Origin: Enterococcus cecorum DSM 20682 = ATCC 43198
Lineage (GTDB): Bacteria; Bacillota; Bacilli; Lactobacillales; Enterococcaceae
NCBI RefSeq assembly: GCF_000407565.1
Contig: NZ_ASWI01000003.1
Location: forward strand, 869,501 to 933,500
Reading direction: 5' to 3'
Length of the DNA: 64,000 nucleotides
Below the pieces are notes generated by a model. The model worked only from the letters and a program-made list of their open reading frames with translations, did not search any database and was not told the DNA's origin. Below are positions 1 to 8,753 of the stretch, piece after piece. Position 1 is the stretch's first letter. The number at the start of each line of letters is the position of its first letter. A program made the translations under genes and the position numbers.

Positions 1-11
1 AAGCATGAATA

Positions 12-41
12 AGGAGTAGTCAGATTGGCTGCTCCTATTTT
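12..41 (+). terminator. Intrinsic terminator of an upstream gene
   Basis: AGGAGTAGTC pairs with GGCTGCTCCT, allowing G-U pairs, and ATTTT follows. It probably ends a gene left of the window. Confidence 0.5.
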
Positions 42-81
42 GTAACCATTAGTCTATCAAAAACAACCACCTATCGAATTT

Positions 82-112
82 TTGTCAAAAGTAACTGGAA
101 TTTTGCTATACT
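82..112 (+). promoter_or_regulatory. Promoter of the lytTR-DUF3021 pair
   Basis: A TTGTCA box (82-87) is followed after 19 bases by TATACT (107-112). TG at 104-105 makes an extended -10, which would compensate for the long spacer. The start codon lies about 20 bases downstream. Confidence 0.5.
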
Positions 113-130
113 ACAGTTGAGGTGAGGTCG

Positions 131-568
131 ATGAAAATTAAGATCCATTATGATCAAAAGTTAGCACGCGATGAATTACAGATTGCTGCTTTTGAACCTA
201 GTCGTACGTTAGATCATATCATTGATTTTGCGCAAAAAGAGTTATTCTATTTAATTGGTTTGAAAGAAAAGGAAAAAGTCCGCATTGATTTAAAGGATAT
301 CCAACGTATCTATAGCGCTAATAAGCAAGTTTTTTGTATGGTGAATGGTCAGGAATATCAGCTTTTAGAAAGACTCTATCAACTGCAAGAAAAATTACCC
401 AATAGTTTTGTGCAAATTTCAAGAACAGAAATGATTCAAATTCAAGCTGTTAACAAATTTACGATTACGAGATCTGGTATTATCGAAATTATTTTTAAAG
501 ATGGGCAAAAAACGAGTGCTTCTAGACGATATTTAAAGAAAGTGAAAGAGGTGTTAGAACATGCGTAA
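131..568 (+). CDS. LytTR-domain transcriptional regulator
   Basis: A 145-residue protein consisting of little more than a C-terminal LytTR DNA-binding domain (about residues 45-143). The motif SFVQISRTEMIQI, where target contacts normally sit, is clear, and the end (SRRYLKKVKEVL) is typical. There is no receiver domain, so it is not a classical response regulator. ATG at 131 is preferred over the GTG at 122 because GGTGAGG lies just before it. The stop region overlaps the start of the DUF3021 membrane protein, so the two are translationally coupled. This arrangement is known from LytTR regulatory systems in which the membrane partner restrains the regulator. That role is inferred here. Confidence 0.85.
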   Translation: MKIKIHYDQKLARDELQIAAFEPSRTLDHIIDFAQKELFYLIGLKEKEKVRIDLKDIQRIYSANKQVFCMVNGQEYQLLERLYQLQEKLPNSFVQISRTEMIQIQAVNKFTITRSGIIEIIFKDGQKTSASRRYLKKVKEVLEHA

Positions 569-983
569 AGTAATCAAGCTATTTATTTTCGGTGTGTTGA
601 TAGGTACATTTGTTGGTTTGTGGCTATCAATCGCATTTTCTGGAATTGCAACGAAGGGGGCATTCTATGGCAGTATGGCTACAAAAGACTTTACTTGGGA
701 AACCATGCTGATATCCAGTCTTCTTTGGGGCTTGCTTGGTGGTTGGATGGGTATGTCAAATGTGGTTTTTGATTGGTTTGATTCTTTGACTACGGCGACG
801 ATTGCACATGCGATTATCATTTATATCCCGTTAGTTTTAGTCGCGTTTCACGAAAAATGGCTCACTTTACATACTGTGGTTTCATTTACAGTTCAGTTTA
901 TCGTGATTTATTTCTGTATTTGGTTCGTGCTGTACCATGTGATCAAAAAGCAAATTCAAGCAATCAATCAAAAATTATCTTAA
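561..983 (+). CDS. DUF3021 family membrane protein
   Basis: A 140-residue protein with four predicted membrane helices (about residues 5-30, 47-65, 78-98 and 106-130) and a short basic tail. The family is regularly found directly after LytTR regulators, as here, where its ATG overlaps the end of lytTR by 8 bases. It is likely the membrane partner that controls the LytTR protein, by analogy with HdrM/BrsM-type partners. No enzymatic motif is visible. A terminator follows at once, so the pair is a closed two-gene operon. Confidence 0.8.
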   Translation: MRKVIKLFIFGVLIGTFVGLWLSIAFSGIATKGAFYGSMATKDFTWETMLISSLLWGLLGGWMGMSNVVFDWFDSLTTATIAHAIIIYIPLVLVAFHEKWLTLHTVVSFTVQFIVIYFCIWFVLYHVIKKQIQAINQKLS

Positions 984-988
984 ATCTC

Positions 989-1023
989 AAACTCACTTTC
1001 AACTGATTGGGGTGAGTTTTTTG
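989..1023 (+). terminator. Terminator after DUF3021
   Basis: AAACTCAC pairs with GTGAGTTT and is followed by a T-run. It closes the lytTR-DUF3021 operon. Confidence 0.75.
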
Positions 1024-1072
1024 ATAAATCCAAACAATCTACAAAAATATTCAGAAAATTTCGCTAAAACTA

Positions 1073-1101
1073 TTGACTTTTAATTTTAAATTAGGTAAAT
1101 T
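1073..1101 (+). promoter_or_regulatory. Promoter of the leu operon
   Basis: TTGACT (1073-1078), a 17-base spacer and TAAATT (1096-1101) form a good sigma-70-type promoter. It lies about 35 bases before the leucine leader peptide. Confidence 0.65.
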
Positions 1102-1134
1102 CTAATAAAATATTAATTTAATTAGGTGAGTCAA

Positions 1135-1179
1135 ATGAAAAATAAAAAGGTTATGCATTTCGGTTTATTATTAAAATAG
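1135..1179 (+). CDS. leuL: Leucine leader peptide (attenuation)
   Basis: A 14-residue open frame, MKNKKVMHFGLLLK, preceded by AGGTGAG with 4-base spacing. It has three consecutive TTA leucine codons (1165-1173) just before the stop. It sits between the leu promoter and two successive hairpins, the second a terminator, and upstream of leuABCD. This is the standard design of a ribosome-stalling attenuator: scarce leucyl-tRNA stalls the ribosome on the Leu codons and changes downstream folding. Lactococcus uses a comparable leader for its leu-ilv genes, whereas most Firmicutes use a T-box. The function is inferred from layout. Confidence 0.75.
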   Translation: MKNKKVMHFGLLLK

Positions 1180-1260
1180 AGAACTCTTTTTACCCAACCC
1201 AACAGTTGAAATAAAAGAGTTCTATTGGCATTGCATCAAAACAACATGCAATGCCTTTTT
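1180..1260 (+). promoter_or_regulatory. leu operon attenuator (pause hairpin and terminator)
   Basis: Hairpin 1 is a perfect 11-bp stem, AGAACTCTTTT (1180-1190) with AAAAGAGTTCT (1213-1223), starting one base after the leader stop codon. Hairpin 2 is a perfect 10-bp stem, GGCATTGCAT (1227-1236) with ATGCAATGCC (1246-1255), followed by TTTTT: an intrinsic terminator. A ribosome stalled on the Leu codons would mask the 5' arm of hairpin 1. I could not find a long alternative pairing between the 3' arm of hairpin 1 and hairpin 2 by eye, so the exact antiterminator is unresolved. Confidence 0.7.
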
Positions 1261-1264
1261 AATT

Positions 1265-1398
1265 AAAGTTGTGAGAAGGGTTGGTCAGCTACGAGCGGAT
1301 AAGTTTGTCCAGCACGTCGGGAAAGTCCCTAAAGTTAAGACTTTCCCAGACGGGGTGGCTTATACGCCGAAGTAGCTAGTCGATTTGCACCGTCAATT
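1265..1398 (+). repeat. Palindromic intergenic repeat, unit A1 (type I)
   Basis: This unit is 134 bp and aligns end to end with the 135-bp unit at 25838-25972. It starts with AAAGTTGTGAG four bases after the T-tract of the leu attenuator. An outer stem pairs AGCTAC with GTAGCT. The inner hairpin pairs GGGAAAGTC (1319-1327) with GACTTTCCC (1339-1347). Compared with 25838-25972, two base pairs of this hairpin have changed on both strands, which argues for a maintained structure. The unit ends with a CACCGTCAATT tail that leads directly into the next unit. No coding potential was seen. Confidence 0.75.
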
Positions 1399-1533
1399 AA
1401 GGTCGTGAAGTAGCTCGGAAAGCCTCGAAGAAATTTCTGTGCTTACCTACCGCTGAGAAAATCGGATGAAAGGAGATTTTCTCAAGCGGTAGGGCGAATT
1501 TCACAATGTCTAGCTGCTGAACGCCGTTGATCT
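1399..1533 (+). repeat. Palindromic intergenic repeat, unit A2 (type II)
   Basis: The unit starts with AAGGTCGTGAAG. Bases 1427-1526 match 41721-41820 with only four differences in 100 and no gap. CTACCGCT+GAGAAAATC (1447-1463) pairs with GATTTTCTC+AGCGGTAG (1475-1492) around one bulged A. Outer arms GAAATT/AATTTC continue the palindrome. It lies in the untranslated leader between the leu attenuator and leuA. Confidence 0.8.
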
Positions 1534-1575
1534 AAGGTTGTGAGCCGGGTCGAACAGCTAAAAGCTAGGTTTGGC
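1534..1575 (+). repeat. Partial repeat unit A3
   Basis: AAGGTTGTGAGCCGGGTCG followed by AACAGCTA matches the head of the other units but breaks off before a hairpin forms. A similar truncated head follows the unit at 41695. It lies just upstream of the leuA ribosome-binding site. Confidence 0.55.
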
Positions 1576-1610
1576 AGTAAGTATAAAATAAAAAAGGAGT
1601 GGCAGGTTCT

Positions 1611-3125
1611 ATGCGTAAAATTCAGTTTTTTGATACGACACTAAGAGATGGGGAACAAACCCCAGGCGTCAATTTTAATACGAAAGAAAAGGTACAAATC
1701 GCTCTACAATTAGAAAAATGGGGAATTGATACGATTGAGGCGGGCTTTCCGATTGCTTCACCGGGCGATTTTGAAGCAGTGAGTGCGATTGCGAAGGCTT
1801 GTCAAAAGATGACAGTCGCAGGTCTAGCACGTTGTCAGAAAAAAGATATTGATGCAGCCTATGAAGCTTTAAAAGAGGCCAAATATCCACAAATTCATGT
1901 CTTTTTAGCAACCAGTCCTGTGCATATGGAATATAAATTAAAAATGACGCCAGATGAAGTCTTGGCATCCATCAAAGAACATGTGACTTATGCGAAAAGT
2001 AAGTTTGAAAAAGTCCAATTTTCACCAGAAGATGCGACCAGAACAGAAAAGGACTTCCTACTAAAAGCTGTCCAGACTGCCATTGATGCGGGTGCGACCA
2101 TTATCAATATTCCTGACACGGTAGGATATACCAACCCAACAGAATATGGTGCGATTTTTAAATTTCTGATTGAAAACATTCAAAGCAAGACGGAAATTAC
2201 TTTTTCTTCTCATTGTCATGATGATTTAGGAATGGCCACGGCAAATGCATTAGCAGCTATCGAAAATGGGGCCAATCGTGTAGAGGGCACGGTCAATGGC
2301 ATAGGTGAACGCGCCGGAAATACTGCACTAGAAGAAGTCGCAGTGGCTTTGCATATTCGTCAAAATTATTATCAAGCGACCAGCCAAATTGATCTGAGTG
2401 AAACTAAGTGTACCAGTGATTTGATTGCGCGACTATCAGGAATCAAGGTGCCGAAAAATAAAGCAGTCATCGGTGGAAATGCCTTTAGTCACGAGTCAGG
2501 TATCCATCAAGACGGTGTGCTGAAAAATCCCGAAACGTATGAAATCATTACCCCACAATTGGTCGGAGTCAAAACCAATGCCTTGCCACTTGGAAAACTT
2601 TCAGGTCGCCATGCCTTTACTAATAAGCTAGAAGAGTTAGGCTATCACTTTGATGAAGCTGAACGCAATCTATTATTTAAGAAATTCAAAGTCTTAGCAG
2701 ATAAGAAAAAACAAGTGACTGACCAAGACATTCAAGCACTGATTGCGGATAAACAAACACGTGAGGCTGATTTGTATCAATTATCGGCCATTCAACTACA
2801 ATATGTCTCCAATGGTTATCAAGCAGCCGTTGTATCGATTACGACGCCAGAGCAAGAAATTAAGACATCTTCAGCGATTGGTGATGGCAGTATTCAAGCC
2901 ATTTACAATGCGATTGATGACGTCTTTGAACAAAAACCAATCCTAACCAATTACGAAATTCAAGCCTTAACTAGTGGGGAAGATGCCCAAGCGGAAGTAC
3001 GTGTCACACTCACGAATCCCCAGACAGATACACAAATTAATGGAATCGGCGTGGACTTTGATGTGTTGAAAGCTTCTGCCAAGGCCTATGTCCATGCAAG
3101 TTCAAGTATGAAGGAAAGAGGATAA
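1611..3125 (+). CDS. leuA: 2-isopropylmalate synthase
   Basis: Condenses acetyl-CoA with 2-ketoisovalerate, the first committed step of leucine synthesis. The protein has 504 residues, normal for LeuA. The TIM-barrel catalytic domain opens with [14 protein letters not shown], has the metal ligands HCHDD near residue 201, and [11 protein letters not shown] near 297. The C-terminal part (about 385-500) is the allosteric domain through which leucine inhibits the enzyme. ATG at 1611 is chosen because AAGGAG sits 11 bases upstream; the in-frame GTG at 1599 overlaps that site. It is the first gene of leuABCD, four bases before leuB, and is controlled by the leader upstream. Confidence 0.97.
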   Translation: MRKIQFFDTTLRDGEQTPGVNFNTKEKVQIALQLEKWGIDTIEAGFPIASPGDFEAVSAIAKACQKMTVAGLARCQKKDIDAAYEALKEAKYPQIHVFLATSPVHMEYKLKMTPDEVLASIKEHVTYAKSKFEKVQFSPEDATRTEKDFLLKAVQTAIDAGATIINIPDTVGYTNPTEYGAIFKFLIENIQSKTEITFSSHCHDDLGMATANALAAIENGANRVEGTVNGIGERAGNTALEEVAVALHIRQNYYQATSQIDLSETKCTSDLIARLSGIKVPKNKAVIGGNAFSHESGIHQDGVLKNPETYEIITPQLVGVKTNALPLGKLSGRHAFTNKLEELGYHFDEAERNLLFKKFKVLADKKKQVTDQDIQALIADKQTREADLYQLSAIQLQYVSNGYQAAVVSITTPEQEIKTSSAIGDGSIQAIYNAIDDVFEQKPILTNYEIQALTSGEDAQAEVRVTLTNPQTDTQINGIGVDFDVLKASAKAYVHASSSMKERG

Positions 3126-3128
3126 GCG

Positions 3129-4172
3129 ATGAAAAAAATAGTAATCTTAGCCGGTGATGGAATCGGACCAGAAATTATGGACAGTGCGCTCAAAGTTTTT
3201 GAAGCAGCTAGCCCAACAATTACCAAAGAATATACCTTCGAAGCGCATGTCTTTGGTGGTGCGGCCATTGACAAGACGGGTGAACCTTTGCCAACAGAAA
3301 CATTACAAGCCTGCCAAAGTGCCGATGCAATATTAATGGGCGCAATCGGTGGACCAAAATGGGAGCACGCCGAAAAAACACCAGAAGCGGGACTCTTAGC
3401 CTTACGAAAAGTATTGCATTTATTTGCGAATATTCGCCCAGTTCAAGTCCCCCCAGCCCTTGTGAAGTATTCGCCCTTAAAACCAGAAATTGTCGCAGGA
3501 ACGGATTTGGTCGTAGTCAGAGAATTAACCAGCGGCATCTATTTTGGTGAACCGCGTCATCTGGGGGAAGATGAGGCTTATGATACGAATCGTTACCGCA
3601 AAGAAGAAATTGCGCGCATCTTACATCAAGCTTTTCAAATTGCCCAAACTCGCAATAAACGTGTGATGTCGGTGGATAAAGCCAATGTATTAGCTACGAG
3701 TAAATTATGGCGCAAGATCGCTAATGAAGTTGCCAAAGATTATCCAGATTGCACCTTAACGCATCAATATGTGGATTCAGCGGCGATGAAATTAGTCCAG
3801 CAGCCAAATAGCCTAGATGTCATCGTCACAGAAAATTTATTTGGGGATATCTTAAGTGATGAAGCTTCGGTCTTACCAGGAACTTTAGGGGTATTACCTA
3901 GTGCCAGCCATAGTATTAATGGTCCGTCACTTTATGAACCAATTCACGGATCAGCACCTGATATCGCAGGGAAGAATATCGCGAATCCTGTTTCGATGAT
4001 TTTATCTGTCGTGATGATGTTGCGCCAATCCTTTAAAGAAGAAGCCCTTGCAGCGAAAATCGAGGCCGCTTGCTTTGAGGTAATGGCCAAAGGGATTTTG
4101 ACACCTGACTTAAATGGGACAGCAACTACGAGTGAATTTACCCAAGCCGTCATAACAGAACTAGAAAAATAA
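3129..4172 (+). CDS. leuB: 3-isopropylmalate dehydrogenase
   Basis: NAD-dependent oxidative decarboxylation of 3-isopropylmalate, the third leucine-specific reaction. The 347-residue protein opens with [10 protein letters not shown]. It carries the catalytic [13 protein letters not shown] segment and the metal-binding [14 protein letters not shown] segment, followed by [14 protein letters not shown], the adenine-binding loop of this family. Its length is that of a complete enzyme. It follows leuA by 3 bases with GAGG before the ATG, and leuC starts 14 bases after its stop, so it is an internal operon gene. Confidence 0.97.
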   Translation: MKKIVILAGDGIGPEIMDSALKVFEAASPTITKEYTFEAHVFGGAAIDKTGEPLPTETLQACQSADAILMGAIGGPKWEHAEKTPEAGLLALRKVLHLFANIRPVQVPPALVKYSPLKPEIVAGTDLVVVRELTSGIYFGEPRHLGEDEAYDTNRYRKEEIARILHQAFQIAQTRNKRVMSVDKANVLATSKLWRKIANEVAKDYPDCTLTHQYVDSAAMKLVQQPNSLDVIVTENLFGDILSDEASVLPGTLGVLPSASHSINGPSLYEPIHGSAPDIAGKNIANPVSMILSVVMMLRQSFKEEALAAKIEAACFEVMAKGILTPDLNGTATTSEFTQAVITELEK

Positions 4173-4186
4173 TAGAGGTGAAAGCG

Positions 4187-5563
4187 ATGCAGACACTATT
4201 TGAAAAAGTATGGCAAGAACATGTGATTAAAGGAGAAAAAGGACAAGCGCAGTTAATTTATGTTGATTTGCAGATGATACATGAAGTTACCTCGCCACAA
4301 GCGTTTGAAGGCCTAAGACAAGCCAATCGTCCCGTGCGCCGTCCCGATAAGACCTTTGCGACAATGGATCACAACACACCCACTAAAGATATCTATAATA
4401 TTACCGATTTAATTTCGAAAAAGCAGATTGATACGTTAAGAAAAAATTGCGAGGAGTTTGGCATTACGTTATGTGATAATGGCTCTGAACGTCAAGGTAT
4501 CGTGCACATGGTGGGACCTGAAGTAGGATTGACCCAGCCTGGCAAAGTGATTGTTTGTGGGGATTCACATACGGCCACACATGGTGCATTTGGGGCAATT
4601 GCTTTTGGGATTGGTACGTCTGAAGTGGAGCACGTCCTAGCTACCCAAACCATTTGGCAAAAACAACCCAAAACCCTTGGCATCAAAGTCACTGGACAAT
4701 TACCAAAAGGCGTCTATGCCAAAGATATTATTCTTGCTTTGATTCGTAAATACGGGGTTGATTTTGGGGTTGGTTATGCAGCGGAATTTTATGGAGAGAC
4801 GATTGAAGACTTGTCCATGGAAGAGCGCATGACGATTTGTAATATGTCGATTGAAGGGGGCGCCAAAATTGGTATGATTCGCCCAGATGAAAAGACGTTT
4901 GAATATATTAAAGGACGTGAATATGCTCCTCAAGATTTTGAAGCAGCGGTGGTACATTGGCAAACGCTGTATACAGATGATGAGTCTTGCTATGATCGTA
5001 TATTGACGCTAGATGCTTCGACTTTAGCGCCATATGTTACCTGGGGGACGAATCCAGAAATGGGCGTGGCATTTGATGAGGCCTTCCCAGAAATCAAAGA
5101 CCACAACGACACGCTAGCTTATGAATACATGGACCTTCATCCTGGACAAATGCCAAGTGAGATTCCGATTGAGTATGTCTTTATCGGTTCGTGTACCAAT
5201 GGCCGTCTATCTGATTTACAAGAAGCGGCTCAATTCATTCGTGGCAAAAAAGTCCATCCTAAAGTCACCGCCATGGTCGTACCAGGCTCTAGACCGGTGA
5301 AAAAAGCAGCGGAGAAGATGGGCTTAGATCAAATCTTTAAAGAAGCTGGCTTTGAATGGCGCGAACCAGGCTGCTCGATGTGTCTAGGGATGAATCCTGA
5401 CCGCGTACCTGAATACGTCCATTGTGCCTCAACGTCTAACCGTAACTTTGTTGGCCGTCAAGGAAAGAATTCACGCACCCATCTTTGCTCTCCAGCCATG
5501 GCCGCCGCGGCAGCTATTCATGGACATTTTGTAGATGTAAGAAAAGAAGTAGGTGAAAACTAA
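4187..5563 (+). CDS. leuC: 3-isopropylmalate dehydratase, large subunit
   Basis: The large subunit of the aconitase-type isomerase that converts 2- to 3-isopropylmalate; it holds the [4Fe-4S] cluster. The 458-residue protein shows the family marks [18 protein letters not shown], the cysteine motif GSCTNGR and the CSMCLGMN pair that complete cluster binding. ATG at 4187 is preferred to the GTG at 4178 because AGAGGTGA lies at the correct distance before it. Its stop codon overlaps the leuD start by one base, consistent with 1:1 production of the two subunits. Confidence 0.97.
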   Translation: MQTLFEKVWQEHVIKGEKGQAQLIYVDLQMIHEVTSPQAFEGLRQANRPVRRPDKTFATMDHNTPTKDIYNITDLISKKQIDTLRKNCEEFGITLCDNGSERQGIVHMVGPEVGLTQPGKVIVCGDSHTATHGAFGAIAFGIGTSEVEHVLATQTIWQKQPKTLGIKVTGQLPKGVYAKDIILALIRKYGVDFGVGYAAEFYGETIEDLSMEERMTICNMSIEGGAKIGMIRPDEKTFEYIKGREYAPQDFEAAVVHWQTLYTDDESCYDRILTLDASTLAPYVTWGTNPEMGVAFDEAFPEIKDHNDTLAYEYMDLHPGQMPSEIPIEYVFIGSCTNGRLSDLQEAAQFIRGKKVHPKVTAMVVPGSRPVKKAAEKMGLDQIFKEAGFEWREPGCSMCLGMNPDRVPEYVHCASTSNRNFVGRQGKNSRTHLCSPAMAAAAAIHGHFVDVRKEVGEN

Positions 5564-6150
5564 TGGAAAAATTTACGATACACATCGGGCAAAGCGTCCC
5601 ATTGATGAATGATAATATTGATACGGACCAGTTGATACCTAAAACTTATCTCAAACGTGTGGAAAAATCAGGCTTTGGGGAGTTTTTATTTGATGATTGG
5701 CGCTATCTAGCAAACCGCAGTTTAAATCCTGATTTTATCTTGAATCATCCGGACTATCAGCAAGCGACCATCCTAGTTGCTGGCGATAATTTTGGCTCGG
5801 GTTCTTCTCGTGAGCATGCGGCCTGGGCTTTGATGGATTATGGCTTTAAAGCGGTGATTGCCGGCAGTTTTAGTGATATCTTCTATATGAATGCGACAAA
5901 AAATGGTTTATTACCCATCGTACTAGACCAAAACGCGCGCGAAAAAATCGCCCATTTACCTAGCAATCATCAGCTAACGATTGATTTAGAAGCTCAAACT
6001 GTAAGTGTGGGTGAGGATACGTATCATTTTGATATCGATGAAACCTGGAAGTATAAACTGCTTAATGGCTTAGGTGAAATAGGGATTACGCTCCAATCCG
6101 CTGATGAAATCACAGCCTATGAGCAGACGATTCCAAGCTATCGTGCTTAA
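5563..6150 (+). CDS. leuD: 3-isopropylmalate dehydratase, small subunit
   Basis: Partner of LeuC, forming the swivelling domain of the isomerase. The 195-residue length is typical. Clear signatures are [14 protein letters not shown] at the N-terminus and [17 protein letters not shown] near residues 75-90, which contacts substrate. The start ATG shares its A with the leuC stop codon. It is the last gene of leuABCD; the hairpins at 6163-6264 follow. No ilv genes are adjacent, so branched-chain precursors must come from elsewhere in the genome. Confidence 0.97.
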   Translation: MEKFTIHIGQSVPLMNDNIDTDQLIPKTYLKRVEKSGFGEFLFDDWRYLANRSLNPDFILNHPDYQQATILVAGDNFGSGSSREHAAWALMDYGFKAVIAGSFSDIFYMNATKNGLLPIVLDQNAREKIAHLPSNHQLTIDLEAQTVSVGEDTYHFDIDETWKYKLLNGLGEIGITLQSADEITAYEQTIPSYRA

Positions 6151-6230
6151 AAGTAGTTAGTAAGTCTACCAGTTGTGCTCATGTCTTCCCTATCTCCATC
6201 TTGATAAAAAAACTGGTAGCTTTCTATATA

Positions 6231-6264
6231 AAAAACGCGCTGAAATTCCATCAAGCGCGTTTTT
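6231..6264. terminator. Bidirectional terminator between leuD and the phosphoglycerol transferase
   Basis: AAAAACGCGCT (6231-6241) pairs with AGCGCGTTTTT (6254-6264). It has T-runs on both strands and serves both convergent genes. A weaker CTACCAGTT/AACTGGTAG hairpin lies just before it. Confidence 0.85.
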
Positions 6265-6268
6265 GTAT

Positions 6269-8083
6269 TTATTTCGCATTTTTTTCATCGACAAAAGCAT
6301 CATTATAGTAGTTACTATTTTTCGATAATTCAGTATTGACTTTATCTAAGCCGTATTTTTCAATCAAGGTTGGCGTATCAGAAGCTAAGTTACTACCAAG
6401 TCCTAAACGATTGCCTTGAATTTTCACACCCATACTTGCCAAAATGGTAGGGAAGTAATCATAGGGGGCGTATTTGCGATTGAAGGCTTTGATATTCTTT
6501 TGGTCAAAGTCCGCATTTAAAATCAAGTTAAACGTCGTGCGGTGATAATTTGGATCAAAGTTAGCAAAGAATTTTTTATCCATGCTTGGGTGATCCCCTG
6601 TTAGAATAATCACGGAATCTTTATAGAATGGTTGCTGCTGAATCCAACGAACTAAATCCACAACTTGTTTTTGAGAATGGTGAATGACATTGGCATATTG
6701 ATTAGGATAAATCTTTGGTGTATCTGGTTCGACAAAGCCATCAGGGAAGTGAGTATCGGCATTTTCCATGGTAAAGTTAAATGGTTTTCCGGTACTTGCT
6801 AGACGCGTCATTTCAGCTTTGGCAAAATCATATAGCTTATTATCCTCAAAGCCCCACCAAACATTATAATCATTTGGAATCAAGCCAGCTTTGCGCGCAT
6901 ATTTCACATCGAAAATATTGTAGTGACCATGTGTCGTAAAGAAGCTCGTTAACCCACCAAAGTCTGCATCTGCACCGAACATAATCGTTTGTTCATAGCC
7001 TTGTTTTTCCAAAATATCCCCGATAAGTGTCGCACCTGGTAAGAATTGGCCCGTTTTACCGTAGCTATTGCCCTCCATCGGAATCTTTAGCGGCAACCCA
7101 CTACTCATATTAACCATGGAGGCTACCGACCAACTAGAGCCATAAGTTTGATAAGGTCCGCCAAATGTTTTCGACTCACTAAAATGAATCCCTTCTTTAG
7201 ATAGTTCCATCAAATCAGGCATTAAGTTCTCATCCATAAATCCACCATTGGCCTTATCAAAGTAAGAATTCTCAATAGACTCTAAGTAGAGATGAATGAC
7301 ATTGCGTTTTTGTTTTGGAAAGGTGAGCTTGACATCATTTGGATTGACATACTCGTCTTTAATAAAGTTAGATTGGTCAAAGTAAGCAGCATAGACTTTA
7401 TCTAGTTGGAGTTCTTTAATACTATAGAAGATACCGCTAGCTAAAAATCCTAGACTGAACAGCGCAAATAAAATACGTTTTACTCGATTAGGAAGCACTC
7501 TATAATCTTTGACGTAGATATCTTTATTCGCAAACAATAAGACTGCAAAGATAATTAATAAACCAACCGCAAATAATACTGGTGTACCGACGATTTGATC
7601 GGTCATATTGCTCGCAGTACCCTTAACTGGTGATTTGAAGTTAAAGATAAATTGCTCTGGTGTTAGCCGACCGAAGAAATCAATAAACCAACTCGTCCCA
7701 ATAAAACAAACCGTTCCTAAAGCAAAAAGGATGCAGCTGATCACACTGAGTACGATTTGCCAAGTCGTTGTTTTGTTCTCTGCTTTTTCCAAAAAGATTG
7801 CCCCTTGGAAGCCAGCTTTTAAGATATTTAAGCCTAAGCCAATCCCAAGTGCCAAGGCAAGATACTTGTAGGCGAAATTTGTTGCATAAATTTCAGGAAT
7901 GAGCCCGGTCTGGATATTTAAGACAAAACGCACAATTAATAACGCCACTGCATTGGTCAGCAGCGTGTCGATGAGCCATTTTTTTAAAATTGTCGTTTTG
8001 CTGTAATCCTCAGTCAACCAGACATCGACAGCACAAGTAATCACTCCGACAAGTAAGTAAATTAGTAGTTGCAAAAAAATCAA
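6269..8083 (-). CDS. MdoB/LtaS-family phosphoglycerol transferase
   Basis: A membrane enzyme of the alkaline-phosphatase superfamily that moves glycerol-phosphate groups onto envelope glycans or teichoic acid. Five membrane helices fill about the first 230 residues, followed by an extracellular sulfatase-like domain. Visible catalytic features are LYLESIENSYFD (metal-binding Glu), GGPYQTYGSSWSVASM (nucleophile region), MSSGLPLKIP and ILTGDHPSMD. The SxxSGLPL segment resembles MdoB/OpgB more than housekeeping LtaS, so an accessory role is likelier than bulk LTA polymerisation. A TTG at 8083 with AGGGTGGG upstream is preferred to the GTG at 8095, which lacks a ribosome-binding site; this gives about 604 residues. 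Confidence 0.82.
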   Translation of the reverse strand: MIFLQLLIYLLVGVITCAVDVWLTEDYSKTTILKKWLIDTLLTNAVALLIVRFVLNIQTGLIPEIYATNFAYKYLALALGIGLGLNILKAGFQGAIFLEKAENKTTTWQIVLSVISCILFALGTVCFIGTSWFIDFFGRLTPEQFIFNFKSPVKGTASNMTDQIVGTPVLFAVGLLIIFAVLLFANKDIYVKDYRVLPNRVKRILFALFSLGFLASGIFYSIKELQLDKVYAAYFDQSNFIKDEYVNPNDVKLTFPKQKRNVIHLYLESIENSYFDKANGGFMDENLMPDLMELSKEGIHFSESKTFGGPYQTYGSSWSVASMVNMSSGLPLKIPMEGNSYGKTGQFLPGATLIGDILEKQGYEQTIMFGADADFGGLTSFFTTHGHYNIFDVKYARKAGLIPNDYNVWWGFEDNKLYDFAKAEMTRLASTGKPFNFTMENADTHFPDGFVEPDTPKIYPNQYANVIHHSQKQVVDLVRWIQQQPFYKDSVIILTGDHPSMDKKFFANFDPNYHRTTFNLILNADFDQKNIKAFNRKYAPYDYFPTILASMGVKIQGNRLGLGSNLASDTPTLIEKYGLDKVNTELSKNSNYYNDAFVDEKNAK

Positions 8084-8122
8084 ATTATTTCCCACCCTAT
8101 CATCAATTTTTCATATGTTTCT

Positions 8123-8152
8123 AGTATACCTTTTCATGAGTGATGACGACAA
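8123..8152 (-). promoter_or_regulatory. Promoter of the phosphoglycerol transferase gene
   Basis: On the minus strand, TTGTCG is followed after 18 bases by TATACT, about 40 bases before the start codon. Confidence 0.5.
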
Positions 8153-8283
8153 GTAGCTAAAGTTTAAAAATTTATTATTATTTGTCAAAAAGAATCTAGA
8201 TAAGGGGAGTTCTCCACATTTAAACGAAAAATCCCTACTTTCCAATCTTTTCAGAAAATCAAAAGAAATCAGTCGAAAATGAT

Positions 8284-8311
8284 TGACAAGCAAGGACGGT
8301 TTTGGTAGTCT
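8284..8311 (+). promoter_or_regulatory. Promoter of rplU-prp-rpmA
   Basis: A consensus TTGACA (8284-8289), a 16-base spacer and TAGTCT (8306-8311). It lies directly upstream of the structured leader. Confidence 0.6.
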
Positions 8312-8317
8312 TAAATT

Positions 8318-8402
8318 GTTGTAATTGTGGTCTCCACAGCTACAACCGCTCAGAACAAGTATTTAAGTACGTATGTCGCTTGGGATGGCGAGTCTAAGTA
8401 TA
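8318..8402 (+). ncRNA. Probable L21 ribosomal-protein leader
   Basis: About 85 bases between promoter and ribosome-binding site, containing CTCCACAGC, ACAACCGCTCAGAAC and CTTGGGATGGCGAGTC. Position and style match the L21 leader found upstream of rplU in Firmicutes, which lets a ribosomal protein control its own mRNA. This is recognised from layout and fragments only; a covariance-model search would settle it. Confidence 0.5.
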
Positions 8403-8422
8403 TATAAGGAGGTGCTTTAAGC

Positions 8423-8731
8423 ATGTACGCAATTATCAAAACTGGTGGTAAACAAGTGAAGGTTGAAGTAGGTCAAGCTATCTACGTTGAAAAATTAAAC
8501 GTTGAAGCTGGCGAAAAAGTTACTTTCGATGAAGTTGTCTTAGTTGGTGGTGAATCAACTAAAGTGGGAACTCCTTTAGTAGCTGGTGCAACTGTTGTAG
8601 GTACTGTTGAAAAACACGGCAAACAAAAGAAAGTTGTGACTTTCAAATACAAACCTAAAAAACATTCACACCGCAAACAAGGTCATCGTCAACCATACAC
8701 TAAAGTGGTTATCGAAGCAATTAACGCATAA
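8423..8731 (+). CDS. rplU: 50S ribosomal protein bL21
   Basis: A 102-residue ribosomal protein that binds 23S rRNA and helps assemble the large subunit. It begins [18 protein letters not shown] and carries the basic [18 protein letters not shown] tail that defines bL21. AAGGAGGTG lies 9 bases before the ATG. It is the first gene of the conserved rplU-prp-rpmA operon. Codon use is strongly biased, as expected of a highly expressed gene. Confidence 0.98.
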   Translation: MYAIIKTGGKQVKVEVGQAIYVEKLNVEAGEKVTFDEVVLVGGESTKVGTPLVAGATVVGTVEKHGKQKKVVTFKYKPKKHSHRKQGHRQPYTKVVIEAINA

Positions 8732-8753
8732 TTAGACAAAGAAGGATAAGTTG

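Noticed and set aside
1265-1575. The repeats could be a CRISPR array or an insertion-sequence remnant
   Set aside because: Unit spacing is irregular, units are palindromic and adjoin directly without unique spacers, and there is no cas gene, transposase frame or clear terminal inverted repeat with target duplication.
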